Source: Methanoculleus thermophilus (GTDB lineage: Archaea > Halobacteriota > Methanomicrobia > Methanomicrobiales > Methanoculleaceae). Taken from it: a DNA stretch of 64,000 nucleotides. A program made the position numbers and the translations under genes. Location of the stretch: NCBI RefSeq assembly GCF_001571405.1, contig NZ_BCNX01000004.1, positions 62,001-126,000 on the forward strand. The letters run 5' to 3'. Shown one piece after another: positions 8,458 through 16,615 of this stretch (its first letter is position 1; each line of letters opens with the position of its first letter). The notes under the pieces were generated by a model. That model was not told the origin of the DNA. It did not search any database and worked only from the letters and a program-made list of their open reading frames with translations.

Positions 8458-8983
8458 TGAAGGCACTTTGCCGGACAACACCGATAATGTTTTCTCTTTA
8501 TTTATCTTGCGGGGTTGAAGAATGGGGCAAAGCGAGATGATCTCGGTCAATAGGTACGGGGTAGATCACATATGGCAATCAGAACCCGTTTAATCTGGCA
8601 GTTCCTTTATGCTGGCTTTGAATGCCCGTGAAGATGAAGTATCTCCGTCATGGAAGTCGGGCGCAGATGCGGGAGGATGTCTCCATAATGTGATTAGTTG
8701 GGACTCCCGGAGCACCACACCGCTCTAGGATCATCTCTGCAGGTACCGTCGAACTCATTTCAAAACCCTCCAGACTGCCTGGCATTAACTGAATCTACCT
8801 GAAAAATGAGGCCTCATCGTGCTCGTATGGATCTGTCCCAGTATCCCGCGAGATCTGGAAATTGAACTCGTATCTTGGGAACAATAGGTAGATGGCCCAT
8901 GTTGACGCCGCCCGGACGGACCCGACATCGTCCGATACTTTTTTTGCGCTCGATCCCCTCTCGCCTCCCGGGTGCCATCGAAC
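8458..8983. other. 526-base intergenic region before enolase
   Basis: No gene is supported. Only short frames without recognisable products occur. The left part keeps the A/T-richer composition of the polysaccharide region and the right part returns to chromosomal composition; a T-rich element (about 8939-8946) upstream of the enolase ATG may belong to its promoter. Confidence 0.35.
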
Positions 8984-10291
8984 ATGACCGAGATTGATAC
9001 GAGGATACGATCAATCCATGCCCGTGAGATACTTGACTCACGGGGGAACCCGACCGTTGAAGCGGATGTCACACTCGCCGGAGGAGCGTTCGGGCGTGCT
9101 GCAGTTCCGTCCGGTGCATCGACCGGAAAACACGAGGCCGTCGAGCTCCGGGACGGTGTAAAAGACCGTTACGGTGGCAAAGGAGTGCAGAGGCCCGTCA
9201 CCAAGATCAACGGCGAGATCGCCTCGACCCTGCAGGGAATGGACGCCCGCGACCAGACGGCTGTGGACGCGGCCCTCTCCCTCCTGGACGGAACACCGAA
9301 CAAGCGGAATCTGGGCGCCAACGCCACGCTCGCGGTCTCCATGGCCGTCGCCCGTGCTGCCGCCGCCGCAGAGGGCCTCTGGCTCTGGGAGTACCTGGGA
9401 GACCCGCTAAAGCCGCTCCTTCCCGTTCCCATGATGAACATCCTCAACGGCGGCGTCCATGCCAACTGGCAGGGTCCGGACTTCCAGGAATATATGATCG
9501 CCCCCTACGGCGCTCCGAGCGTCGCCGAAGCGATCCGGTGGGGGAGCGAGACCTACCATGCGCTCAGAGATATCCTTAAGGCGCGGGGCTACACGACCGG
9601 CGTCGGCGACGAGGGAGGGTTTGCCCCCGCAGTCTCCTCGAACACCGAGCCGCTCGACCTGATCGTGGAAGCAATCGAGCGGGCGGGGTATGCGCCCGAC
9701 AGGGAGATCGGGATCGCCCTTGACCCGGCATCGAGCGCATTCTATAGCAACGACGCCTACAATCTCAGAACCGAAGGGCTGACCCTGACCGCCGCTGAGA
9801 TGGTGGACCGGTATCGTGACCTTGTTGAGACGTATCCCATCATTGTCATCGAGGACGGCCTTGCCGAGGACGACTGGGACGGCTGGCGCCTGCTGACCAG
9901 GACGCTCGGGGACCGGGTGGAACTCGTCGGCGACGACCTTTTCGTCACGAACGTCGAGCGGATCGAGCAAGGGATTAAAAAGAGGGCCGCCAACGCAGTC
10001 CTGATCAAGCCCAACCAGATAGGGACGGTGACCGAGACGATCGCCGCAGTGCGCATGGCACAGCAGCAGCACTGGGGCGCGATGGTCTCTCACAGGAGCG
10101 GCGAGACTGTCGATACGTTCATCGCCGATCTCACCGTTGCCATGCAGACGGGCCACCTCAAGACCGGCGCACCTGCGCGGGGCGAGCGGGTGGAGAAGTA
10201 CAATCAACTCATGAGGATCGAGGAGGCGGCCGGGGATACGGCCCGGTATGCCGGGCGGAGCGGGTTTGTCCGGCAGGGGCCGGCAAGATAG
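8984..10291 (+). CDS. eno: enolase (phosphopyruvate hydratase)
   Basis: Interconverts 2-phosphoglycerate and phosphoenolpyruvate in central carbon metabolism; in autotrophic methanogens it works mainly in gluconeogenesis. The 435-residue length is standard. Visible landmarks are ILDSRGNPTVE near the N-terminus, the SGASTG loop, the catalytic glutamate region GDEGGFAP, the metal ligands in IALDPASS, IEDGLAEDDW and GDDLFVTN, and the family signature LIKPNQIGT with the catalytic lysine, followed by SHRSGETVD. ATG 8984 gives the usual enolase N-terminus; an in-frame GTG at 8972 would add four residues. Confidence 0.97.
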   Translation: MTEIDTRIRSIHAREILDSRGNPTVEADVTLAGGAFGRAAVPSGASTGKHEAVELRDGVKDRYGGKGVQRPVTKINGEIASTLQGMDARDQTAVDAALSLLDGTPNKRNLGANATLAVSMAVARAAAAAEGLWLWEYLGDPLKPLLPVPMMNILNGGVHANWQGPDFQEYMIAPYGAPSVAEAIRWGSETYHALRDILKARGYTTGVGDEGGFAPAVSSNTEPLDLIVEAIERAGYAPDREIGIALDPASSAFYSNDAYNLRTEGLTLTAAEMVDRYRDLVETYPIIVIEDGLAEDDWDGWRLLTRTLGDRVELVGDDLFVTNVERIEQGIKKRAANAVLIKPNQIGTVTETIAAVRMAQQQHWGAMVSHRSGETVDTFIADLTVAMQTGHLKTGAPARGERVEKYNQLMRIEEAAGDTARYAGRSGFVRQGPAR

Positions 10292-10396
10292 GCCGAAATA
10301 AGGCTTTCTTGTTGTTTCCCCGGGACCCGGGCAGGCGTGCAACCCCCCCGGGTTCCATGCAATTCTTAAGGCCTCCTCCCAAAATCATGGGTAACC

Positions 10397-11584
10397 ATGG
10401 AAAGCGCTGCCCTAACAATTGAGATCCAGATGAGCCTCCTCCTCTTCCTCGCGCTCGCCGGTTACCTCGTGGCATCCCGGATCAACCAGTCGGCGACGAT
10501 CGGGGCGATTCTCGTCGGGGTTCTGGTCGGACCGAGCGTGCTTGGCCTGATCACCTACACCGACTTCGTCGCGACCCTGGCGCATCTCGGGGCAATCATC
10601 CTCCTCTTCGTCATCGGGTTTGAGTTTAATATCAGGGATATTATTGATCCGCGTTACGGCGTCATCGGCCTTGTCGGCGTGATCATCCCGTGGATAGGCG
10701 GCTACGCCACGGCTGTCCTCTTCGGGTTCGACTTCGCGAGCGCGATCTTCGTCGGCACGGCCCTGACCGCGACGAGTATCGCCATAACCGCAAACGTGCT
10801 CAAAGAGATCGGCGTGCTCCAGACTGAGGCGGCACGGGCGATCATCGGCGCCGCGGTCATTGACGACGTCCTCTCCCTCCTGGTGCTTGCCGTCTCTACC
10901 GATCTCGTCGTGAGCGGGGATGTCTCGTTGACCCCGACCGTCCTGATGCTTGCCAGGGCCGTCGGGTTCATCGTCGTCGCCGGTGCCGTCGGGTACTTCG
11001 GCATCCGAAAGGTCATCGAACGGATGGACGCAACCCCCCTGGCGCGGAAGTATCCTGAGTTTGTCTTCATCTTCGCCATGATGGTGGCGTTCCTGTATGC
11101 GATGCTCGCCGACCTGGTGGGCCTATCAAGCATCATCGGTGCGTTCCTCGCCGGGGTTGCCTTTGCCCGCGTCGAACTCCGGCAGAGTAAGGGTGTCCAC
11201 GAGGGCGCAGAATACTTCCAGATCGTCTTTGCCTCGATCTTCTTCGTATCCCTCGGCATTCTCGCAGACATTCGTGCGCTCACGTCCGACACGACCCTCT
11301 TCCTCCTGGTGCTGACCCTGGTCGCCATCGCCACCAAGGTCATCGGGTGCGCTCTCCCTGCCCGGTTGATGGGGATGTGCCGGGAGGACTCCCTCATCAT
11401 CGGGTTCGGGATGGCGCCGCGGGGTGAGGTGGCGATGATCGTCGCCCTGATCGGCCTCGAGTCGGGGCTCATCGGCCAGGGGATCTTCGTTGCCATCGTC
11501 CTGATGAGTCTGTTGACGACCCTTATCACCCCGGTTATCTATCGGAACTGGTTCTTCAAGGGGGCCTACTGCGCTACGGAGTAA
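10397..11584 (+). CDS. cation/proton antiporter (CPA2 / Kef-type)
   Basis: Membrane protein of 395 residues with about 12 transmembrane segments, the Na+/H+ exchanger domain of the CPA2 family. The core shows the unwound-helix motif GTALTATSIAI (about residues 116-126) and the ion-binding pair of aspartates in AAVIDDVLSL (about 152-161), which identifies an electrogenic two-Asp antiporter. No TrkA-N or RCK nucleotide-binding domain is fused, unlike KefB/KefC. It probably exchanges Na+ or K+ for protons, important for a methanogen whose energy metabolism uses sodium gradients. It follows enolase by 105 bases and has an A/T element around 10364-10370. Confidence 0.88.
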   Translation: MESAALTIEIQMSLLLFLALAGYLVASRINQSATIGAILVGVLVGPSVLGLITYTDFVATLAHLGAIILLFVIGFEFNIRDIIDPRYGVIGLVGVIIPWIGGYATAVLFGFDFASAIFVGTALTATSIAITANVLKEIGVLQTEAARAIIGAAVIDDVLSLLVLAVSTDLVVSGDVSLTPTVLMLARAVGFIVVAGAVGYFGIRKVIERMDATPLARKYPEFVFIFAMMVAFLYAMLADLVGLSSIIGAFLAGVAFARVELRQSKGVHEGAEYFQIVFASIFFVSLGILADIRALTSDTTLFLLVLTLVAIATKVIGCALPARLMGMCREDSLIIGFGMAPRGEVAMIVALIGLESGLIGQGIFVAIVLMSLLTTLITPVIYRNWFFKGAYCATE

Positions 11585-11650
11585 GCGGGGACTGAAGGTA
11601 TGAAGAAGTGGGAAGAAGGTGTTGGAAAGGCAGATGGTCCTTTCCCGCCT

Positions 11651-12106
11651 TCACCAAACTTCAGGGAACGCCATGTTGGTATAGATATCCTCCAGGCGCG
11701 CCTTGTGACCCCGTTCCATTGCGGCGAGGCTCTCGAACAACTCGGCCTGTTCCGGATCCACACTCAGACTCGCGAGTTGGGTGTACATCTGCATTGCGTC
11801 GAGTTCCTTTCTGATCGCGAGAACCAGACCGTCGAGCGGCTTTAAGTCTGCCGAGAGCGGGGGGGTCTCCAGCATCTGGGCAATCTTGTAGTCCCTCTTC
11901 GTGTCGAACCTGAGTTTTCCGGGTTCTTTCATCAGAAATCCCTCAAGTGTCTTTCGATGCTTGCTCTCCTCACCGGCAAGTTCGTTGAAGAGGTTTTTCA
12001 GGTTCTCATCCTTGACCTTCTCTCTGACCGTGCGGTAGAAGGTGTAAGACTCGATCTCCCGCTCGATGGCATTCGATATGATTGAACGATATTCTTCAAC
12101 ATCCAT
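11651..12106 (-). CDS. ferritin-like diiron protein (rubrerythrin family)
   Basis: A 151-residue four-helix protein. Two ExxH iron-binding motifs are visible, Glu47-x-x-His50 and Glu131-x-x-His134, with partner glutamates in helices one and three (near Glu17/Glu19 and Glu101). That is the diiron centre of the ferritin/rubrerythrin superfamily. The C-terminal rubredoxin domain of classical rubrerythrin is absent. Such proteins in anaerobes reduce hydrogen peroxide or handle iron. An element GTTTAAG on the minus strand around 12139-12145 lies about 35 bases upstream of the ATG, so the message probably has almost no leader. No partner genes adjoin it. Confidence 0.85.
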   Translation of the reverse strand: MDVEEYRSIISNAIEREIESYTFYRTVREKVKDENLKNLFNELAGEESKHRKTLEGFLMKEPGKLRFDTKRDYKIAQMLETPPLSADLKPLDGLVLAIRKELDAMQMYTQLASLSVDPEQAELFESLAAMERGHKARLEDIYTNMAFPEVW

Positions 12107-12663
12107 GGGTTATGCACCGGTGGGCAATAGCATCTTGAGCGCCTTAAACCTTGTTGGAGGCAGGCTCTGGTGTGGTGTCGGGTTCGTGGGGTGTATGGGG
12201 GAGAGGGTTGGTGTTTTTCCTGTGTGACTATCCCGGGGTTGCCGGGAGGGATGACGTTTTTGCAGGAGTGGTGGTTGTGCGCTGTCAGGTGCTCGAACTC
12301 CGGACTTTCAATCCGTCGTTCCTTGAAACTCTTCGAGTTTCTCAAGCTCGCTTCGCTCGCACTCCCCGGTTCCCATTCCCAAAATGCGATATCCCCTCCA
12401 AATCCATGCAGGGCGTAACCTAATGTGTATGGGCATCCTCCCCGATCATCAGTGTCCGCCACCGCTACCAGAGAGGTGCGCAAGGCCACCACTGTCGACT
12501 TTACTGGAATTTCTCCTCGTGCAAACGCTCTGCCGCTGCCACGTGCGTGTGACGGTTCAAAGAATGAGGCAGTGAACACATCCATCTGCACGTTGCACCT
12601 GCGGACCTTGCGTGTGCTCCTGTGCTCCGGGTCGTCGCGTCCAGAAATTCCACAAAAAAAGAT
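12107..12663. other. 557-base G/T-rich intergenic region
   Basis: No gene is supported. The left part is markedly G/T-rich on the plus strand, including GGTGTGGTGTCGGGTT at 12169-12184, which resembles a segment at 1774-1789. The middle has a short GC-skewed repeat (AAGCTCGCTTCGCTCGC) near 12340. The stretch separates two minus-strand genes and carries the promoter of the ferritin-like gene at its left end and the ThrRS terminator at its right end. Confidence 0.4.
12654..12660 (-). terminator. T-run terminator after thrS
   Basis: Seven consecutive T on the minus strand, starting four bases after the ThrRS stop codon. Archaeal transcription commonly ends in such U-tracts. Confidence 0.55.
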
Positions 12664-14499
12664 TTAGATAAACCGGGGCTTCTGCGAGAGAAGCCTCGGG
12701 GTGTAGAGCGGTCGGAATGGTTTTCCAGCGGTCTCCATCTGCACCGCTTGGATGAGCTCGTTCTCGGTCATTGACTCTTTGTAGGGCTTCTTCTTCTCGG
12801 AGAGCTTTCGGATGGTGACTGTGAGCCTGCCGGTCTCGGCTTCCTGGTCGCCGATCACCGCAACGTACGGTACCCAGTCCATCCCGGCTTCGCGGATCTT
12901 CTTGTTCACGCTCTCGTCCCGGTCGTCAACATCCGCCCTGATGTTGGCAGCGTTCAGGCGTGCACAGATATCTTCGGCGAAGCAGACGTGCCGCTCCGCC
13001 ACCGGCACCAGCCTGACCTGGGTCGGTGCGAGCCAGGTCGGGAACGAGGGGACCTCCTGACTTGCAGTGCCCTCGAGCATCGCACAGATCACCCGCTCGA
13101 TCGAGCCCGTCGGTGAGCAGTGGAGGATCGGGGGGTGGACTTCCGTCCCGTCGGGGGTGTAATACTTAATATCGAACCTATTGGCGCTCTCGACGTCGAT
13201 CTGGACCGTCGGGTTCTCGATCGGTCTTCCCTGGGCATCGATTGCCGCAAGATCGACTTTAGCGATCCAGTAGTGAACCCGCTCCGAGAGGATCTCGATC
13301 AGCATTGGGACACCCGACTTTGCGACGATTCCCTTCACCCAGAGTTCGTACTGGTCATAGAAGTCGCGGGTGCACCGGAAGACCCCGACGAGCGGCGTCT
13401 CAAGATCTGCACCACTCTTCCAGCCTATCGCGAGCTGCTCCTCAAACGCCTTGAGTGCGTCGTCGACGTCGCGGCAGAGGGTGTGCATATCGGGCATCGT
13501 GAAGGCACGCAGACGCTTTAAGCCGATCACCTCGCCCTTCTGCTCGTGCCGGAACGAGTAGGTCGAGAGCTCATAGAGTTTCATCGGGAGGGTGTTCGGG
13601 GAGATATGCATATCGTGCATGGTGCAGAACATCCCGAAACATGCGGCGAAACGGAGCATCATATCGCGGTTGCCACTCTTGAACCGATACTGGCGTTCCC
13701 CGAACTTGGCCGCGTGCTCCGAGATCGCCTTATCGGCGAGGTCGTACATCACCGGCGTCTCCACCGGCATCCCGCCGTACTCGAGCACCCGTGCAAGGAC
13801 GTAGTCGGAAAGAAGGTCCCGGATCAGTTTACCCCGCGGCATCCAGCGGAGGTGCCCGACATCCGAGCGCGGTTCATAATCCACAAGTTCCTTGGACCGC
13901 ATCAGATCCACATGAACCGGTTCGCTCCCTTCCTGCCCCGGATATCCGAGTTCTTTTCGGATCAGCGCAGCGAAGGGGGTATTCTCCTTCACGTATTCGG
14001 CCGTGTCTTTGCGCTCCCCTTCGGGAGTGAGGACAAAGAACTCGTGCTCGATCTCTTTCTTCGGTGCGGCCGCCCCTTCTCCCGGGACGATCGTCCGCGA
14101 GAGCTCCGAGAGCGGGTGACCCTTGCAGGAGAGTGAGAATGCCTTGTACCAGCCGAACGGCGCCCGCTTTACGACAAAGCCCTCTTTTTCTTTGAGGGCC
14201 TCCTCAATGCCCTTTAGAACGCTCACCGCCGCTTCCGGCGACGCAAGGTCGGAGGAGAGGTGGGCATACGGGTAGATCATGATATTGGTGGTGCCGAGCT
14301 GCCGGGCGGTGGCGACGATCTCGTCTGTCGCCTGCCTGACGGCATCCTCGATATTCTCCTCGTCGACAGACTCAACCGCGCAGAAGACGGCGAGTGCCTC
14401 ATCGAGGGCGTCCTTTGGGACCACATCCTCTTCGGCGACCTTCGTCTTCTTCCGGGCCTCGTATTCGATATGATCAGAGTGGATTAGAAGGAGTCGCAT
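12664..14499 (-). CDS. thrS: threonyl-tRNA synthetase, archaeal type
   Basis: Charges tRNA-Thr with threonine. The 611-residue length and the N-terminus ([15 protein letters not shown]) are those of the archaeal class, which carries an N-terminal editing domain related to D-aminoacyl-tRNA deacylase in place of the bacterial TGS/editing module. The class II catalytic core occupies about residues 200-490 (motif 2 region with FRHEQKGE, motif 3 region with SPTGSIERV), and the C-terminal anticodon-binding domain ends the protein. The gene is monocistronic: 125 bases separate it from dcd upstream, and a T-run follows the stop. Confidence 0.97.
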   Translation of the reverse strand: MRLLLIHSDHIEYEARKKTKVAEEDVVPKDALDEALAVFCAVESVDEENIEDAVRQATDEIVATARQLGTTNIMIYPYAHLSSDLASPEAAVSVLKGIEEALKEKEGFVVKRAPFGWYKAFSLSCKGHPLSELSRTIVPGEGAAAPKKEIEHEFFVLTPEGERKDTAEYVKENTPFAALIRKELGYPGQEGSEPVHVDLMRSKELVDYEPRSDVGHLRWMPRGKLIRDLLSDYVLARVLEYGGMPVETPVMYDLADKAISEHAAKFGERQYRFKSGNRDMMLRFAACFGMFCTMHDMHISPNTLPMKLYELSTYSFRHEQKGEVIGLKRLRAFTMPDMHTLCRDVDDALKAFEEQLAIGWKSGADLETPLVGVFRCTRDFYDQYELWVKGIVAKSGVPMLIEILSERVHYWIAKVDLAAIDAQGRPIENPTVQIDVESANRFDIKYYTPDGTEVHPPILHCSPTGSIERVICAMLEGTASQEVPSFPTWLAPTQVRLVPVAERHVCFAEDICARLNAANIRADVDDRDESVNKKIREAGMDWVPYVAVIGDQEAETGRLTVTIRKLSEKKKPYKESMTENELIQAVQMETAGKPFRPLYTPRLLSQKPRFI

Positions 14500-14624
14500 T
14501 GTTATCCCCAGTTGAATCGTTCAATATCTGTTTTCTTGCTATATAGTGCATGACGCTCTTTGGGCGTGAGTACCCTCTGCCTCGCCGTATGGCCCCCCTC
14601 GGGATAGAATTTGCTGGATTGTCA

Positions 14625-15194
14625 TCAAGAGAGATCATGCTTGGCGCGCGCATTCTCATGGTAACGGGAGAGGGTCGCCTGCCGCTGGTCCATGTACTTT
14701 GCGTCTTTCTTCATATTGTACGGGCACGCTGCGCGATCCGTGCGATAGAAGACCAGTTGCCCAATCGGCATCCCTGCGTAGACCCGAACGGGTCTTGAGT
14801 TCACATTGCACATCTCGAGCGTGATTGTCCCGCGGAAACCCGCATCGATCCAGCCCCCCGTCTGGTGGAGTTCAATCCCGAGGCGCGCAATGCTGCTCTT
14901 CCCCTCAATGCTTGCCACGACGTCGTCGGGCAGTTCGATCTCCTCGAGTGTCTCAGCGAGGAGGAACTGCCCGGGGGCAAGGACGATCGAGTCAGCCACC
15001 AACTCTTCGGTCTTTGCACAGATTGTCTCTTTCTCGTAGGGGTCGATCACTGTATCTCCCGGGGTGTACCAGACGAAGTGAGAACCAAGTCTGATATCGA
15101 GGGAGTTGGGCTGGATCAGGCCGGGATCATAGGGATGCACCTTGATGTGCCCGCGCCTGATGCGGTCTTCTATCTGCCAGTCGACAAGAATCAT
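14625..15194 (-). CDS. dcd: dCTP deaminase
   Basis: Deaminates dCTP, the archaeal route toward dUTP/dUMP and thymidylate. The 189-residue length fits. Motifs seen are [10 protein letters not shown] near the N-terminus, the active-site segment [10 protein letters not shown] with catalytic Ser and Arg, [13 protein letters not shown] and ITLEM with the catalytic glutamate, and a C-terminal IGQLVF strand. Some archaeal homologues are bifunctional and release dUMP; sequence alone does not settle this. ATG 15194 is the usual start; the upstream in-frame start at 15215 adds seven residues. It is the last gene of the compact run that begins with the AsnB-like gene, 22 bases after the TrmJ-like gene. 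Confidence 0.95.
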   Translation of the reverse strand: MILVDWQIEDRIRRGHIKVHPYDPGLIQPNSLDIRLGSHFVWYTPGDTVIDPYEKETICAKTEELVADSIVLAPGQFLLAETLEEIELPDDVVASIEGKSSIARLGIELHQTGGWIDAGFRGTITLEMCNVNSRPVRVYAGMPIGQLVFYRTDRAACPYNMKKDAKYMDQRQATLSRYHENARAKHDLS

Positions 15195-15216
15195 TCTCTT
15201 AGATCTCTCCCGCAAA

Positions 15217-15915
15217 CTATTCTTTGTTTTCGAGATGCCACTCCGTCCGGCGCATCAACCCATGAAGCGTACTCACCTCGCGGGTGGTGAGTTTGGTCCG
15301 GCCAAGCACCCGGCGGATGAGAAGCATCGTGTTCTCTCGCTTGAAATCCGGGTGGTCGATCTTATCGAGGAAGGTCTCGATGTGCTGGTAGAGCGAGTCC
15401 ATCTCGATGGGTCCTGCAAGAGGATACGTCCCGCGAGGCAGATTCGCAAGTTCATAGCAGAGGATCCCGACCGCGTGAGAGAGGTTGAGGATGGGGTAGA
15501 CCTTCGAGGTCGGGATGGTGCAGATGAGGTTTGCCCGCGCAAGTTCGGTGTTTGCAAGGCCCCAGTTCTCCCGCCCAAAGAGGATTGCAATCGAACCATC
15601 GATATCGGCGACGATCTCCCGGACCTCCGCCGGCGAGTAGTAGGGCATCCGCATCGGGGTGCAGACGGACTTGCTCACTTCGCCGGTCGTCGCGATCACA
15701 AAGTCAAACTCCCGGTAGATCTCCTCGATCGTCATCCGTTGAGCATTCTCCAGGACGTCGCGGGCATGGGAGGCGCGCATGATAGCATCGTCGCCAAGGG
15801 GACAGGGGTTGACGAGGACCAGCTGGGTGAATCCGAAGTTCTTCATCACCCGGGCGGTAAATCCGACATTCCCCTCATAGAGGGGTTCGACCAGGACGAT
15901 TGAAATCTCAGGCAT
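15217..15915 (-). CDS. tRNA/rRNA 2'-O-methyltransferase, TrmJ-like (SPOUT)
   Basis: SpoU-type RNA ribose methyltransferase of 232 residues. The N-terminus [20 protein letters not shown] is motif 1 of the TrmH/TrmJ group; the trefoil-knot SAM site is seen in [15 protein letters not shown] and in [18 protein letters not shown]. TrmJ homologues methylate nucleotide 32 of tRNA, which is the likeliest target. It lies three bases downstream of the GGGP synthase gene and is part of the same minus-strand run, along with GatCAB, so translation functions recur in this operon. Confidence 0.9.
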   Translation of the reverse strand: MPEISIVLVEPLYEGNVGFTARVMKNFGFTQLVLVNPCPLGDDAIMRASHARDVLENAQRMTIEEIYREFDFVIATTGEVSKSVCTPMRMPYYSPAEVREIVADIDGSIAILFGRENWGLANTELARANLICTIPTSKVYPILNLSHAVGILCYELANLPRGTYPLAGPIEMDSLYQHIETFLDKIDHPDFKRENTMLLIRRVLGRTKLTTREVSTLHGLMRRTEWHLENKE

Positions 15916-15918
15916 GTC

Positions 15919-16611
15919 TCACTGTACGGCCCGGACCGTCGCCCGGAGCACATCGATTCCCTCCTCGTAGACGGCATTCCCTACAACGATCGTGTCGGCA
16001 ATACGGCCCATCTCCGCCGCCTGCTCCGCCGAGCGGATCCCGCCGCCATAGTATAGGGTAGCATGCTCGACTGCGTTGGCGGCCGCCTGCACGATCGAAG
16101 GGTCCCCGTAGGTCCCGCTGTACTCGATGTAGACGATCGGGAAGTGGAAGTAACGGTCTGCTACTTCCGCGAACGCGGCCACATCCTCAGCTGAGAGTGC
16201 GCAGTTTGCTCCCGTCACCCTCCCGACGGCGGAGTTCGGGTTGAGGACGATGTAGGCTTCAGGCACCACCATATCCCACATGATGCTGCTCGCATGGCGC
16301 AGCCAGGTGTGATGCTTTCCGACGATCCAGCGGACGTCGTCTGTATTCATCACGCTGGGCACAAAGAGGTAGTCGATCGCACCATCGAATATGGCGCATT
16401 CAGGACCTGCCGGCTCTACTACCAGCGGCAACCCGTATGCCGAGACCAGGTCCAGGAGTTCGGAGAGGTTCTCCGGAGTTACGTTCAGGGTGCCCGAGAG
16501 CATCAGAGCGTCAGTTCCGCTTGTTGCGATCTCCTCTATGGCTCCCTGCGGAAGGTGTTTGTCGGGGTCCAGTTTTGTCACGTGTGCCCAGGTCTTCCAG
16601 TTCGCGTGCAT
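15919..16611 (-). CDS. geranylgeranylglyceryl phosphate synthase
   Basis: Prenyltransferase that joins geranylgeranyl diphosphate to sn-glycerol-1-phosphate, the first committed step of archaeal ether lipid synthesis. It is a 230-residue TIM barrel. The family signatures are IVYIEYSGTYGDP (about residues 155-167) and the phosphate-binding LYYGGGIRSAEQA (about 188-200), followed by IVVGNAVYE. The N-terminus (HANWKTWAHVTKLDPDK) is that of the group I enzymes. Its start is four bases from the stop of topA, so the two are surely co-transcribed. Confidence 0.95.
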   Translation of the reverse strand: MHANWKTWAHVTKLDPDKHLPQGAIEEIATSGTDALMLSGTLNVTPENLSELLDLVSAYGLPLVVEPAGPECAIFDGAIDYLFVPSVMNTDDVRWIVGKHHTWLRHASSIMWDMVVPEAYIVLNPNSAVGRVTGANCALSAEDVAAFAEVADRYFHFPIVYIEYSGTYGDPSIVQAAANAVEHATLYYGGGIRSAEQAAEMGRIADTIVVGNAVYEEGIDVLRATVRAVQ

Positions 16612-16615
16612 GGTG

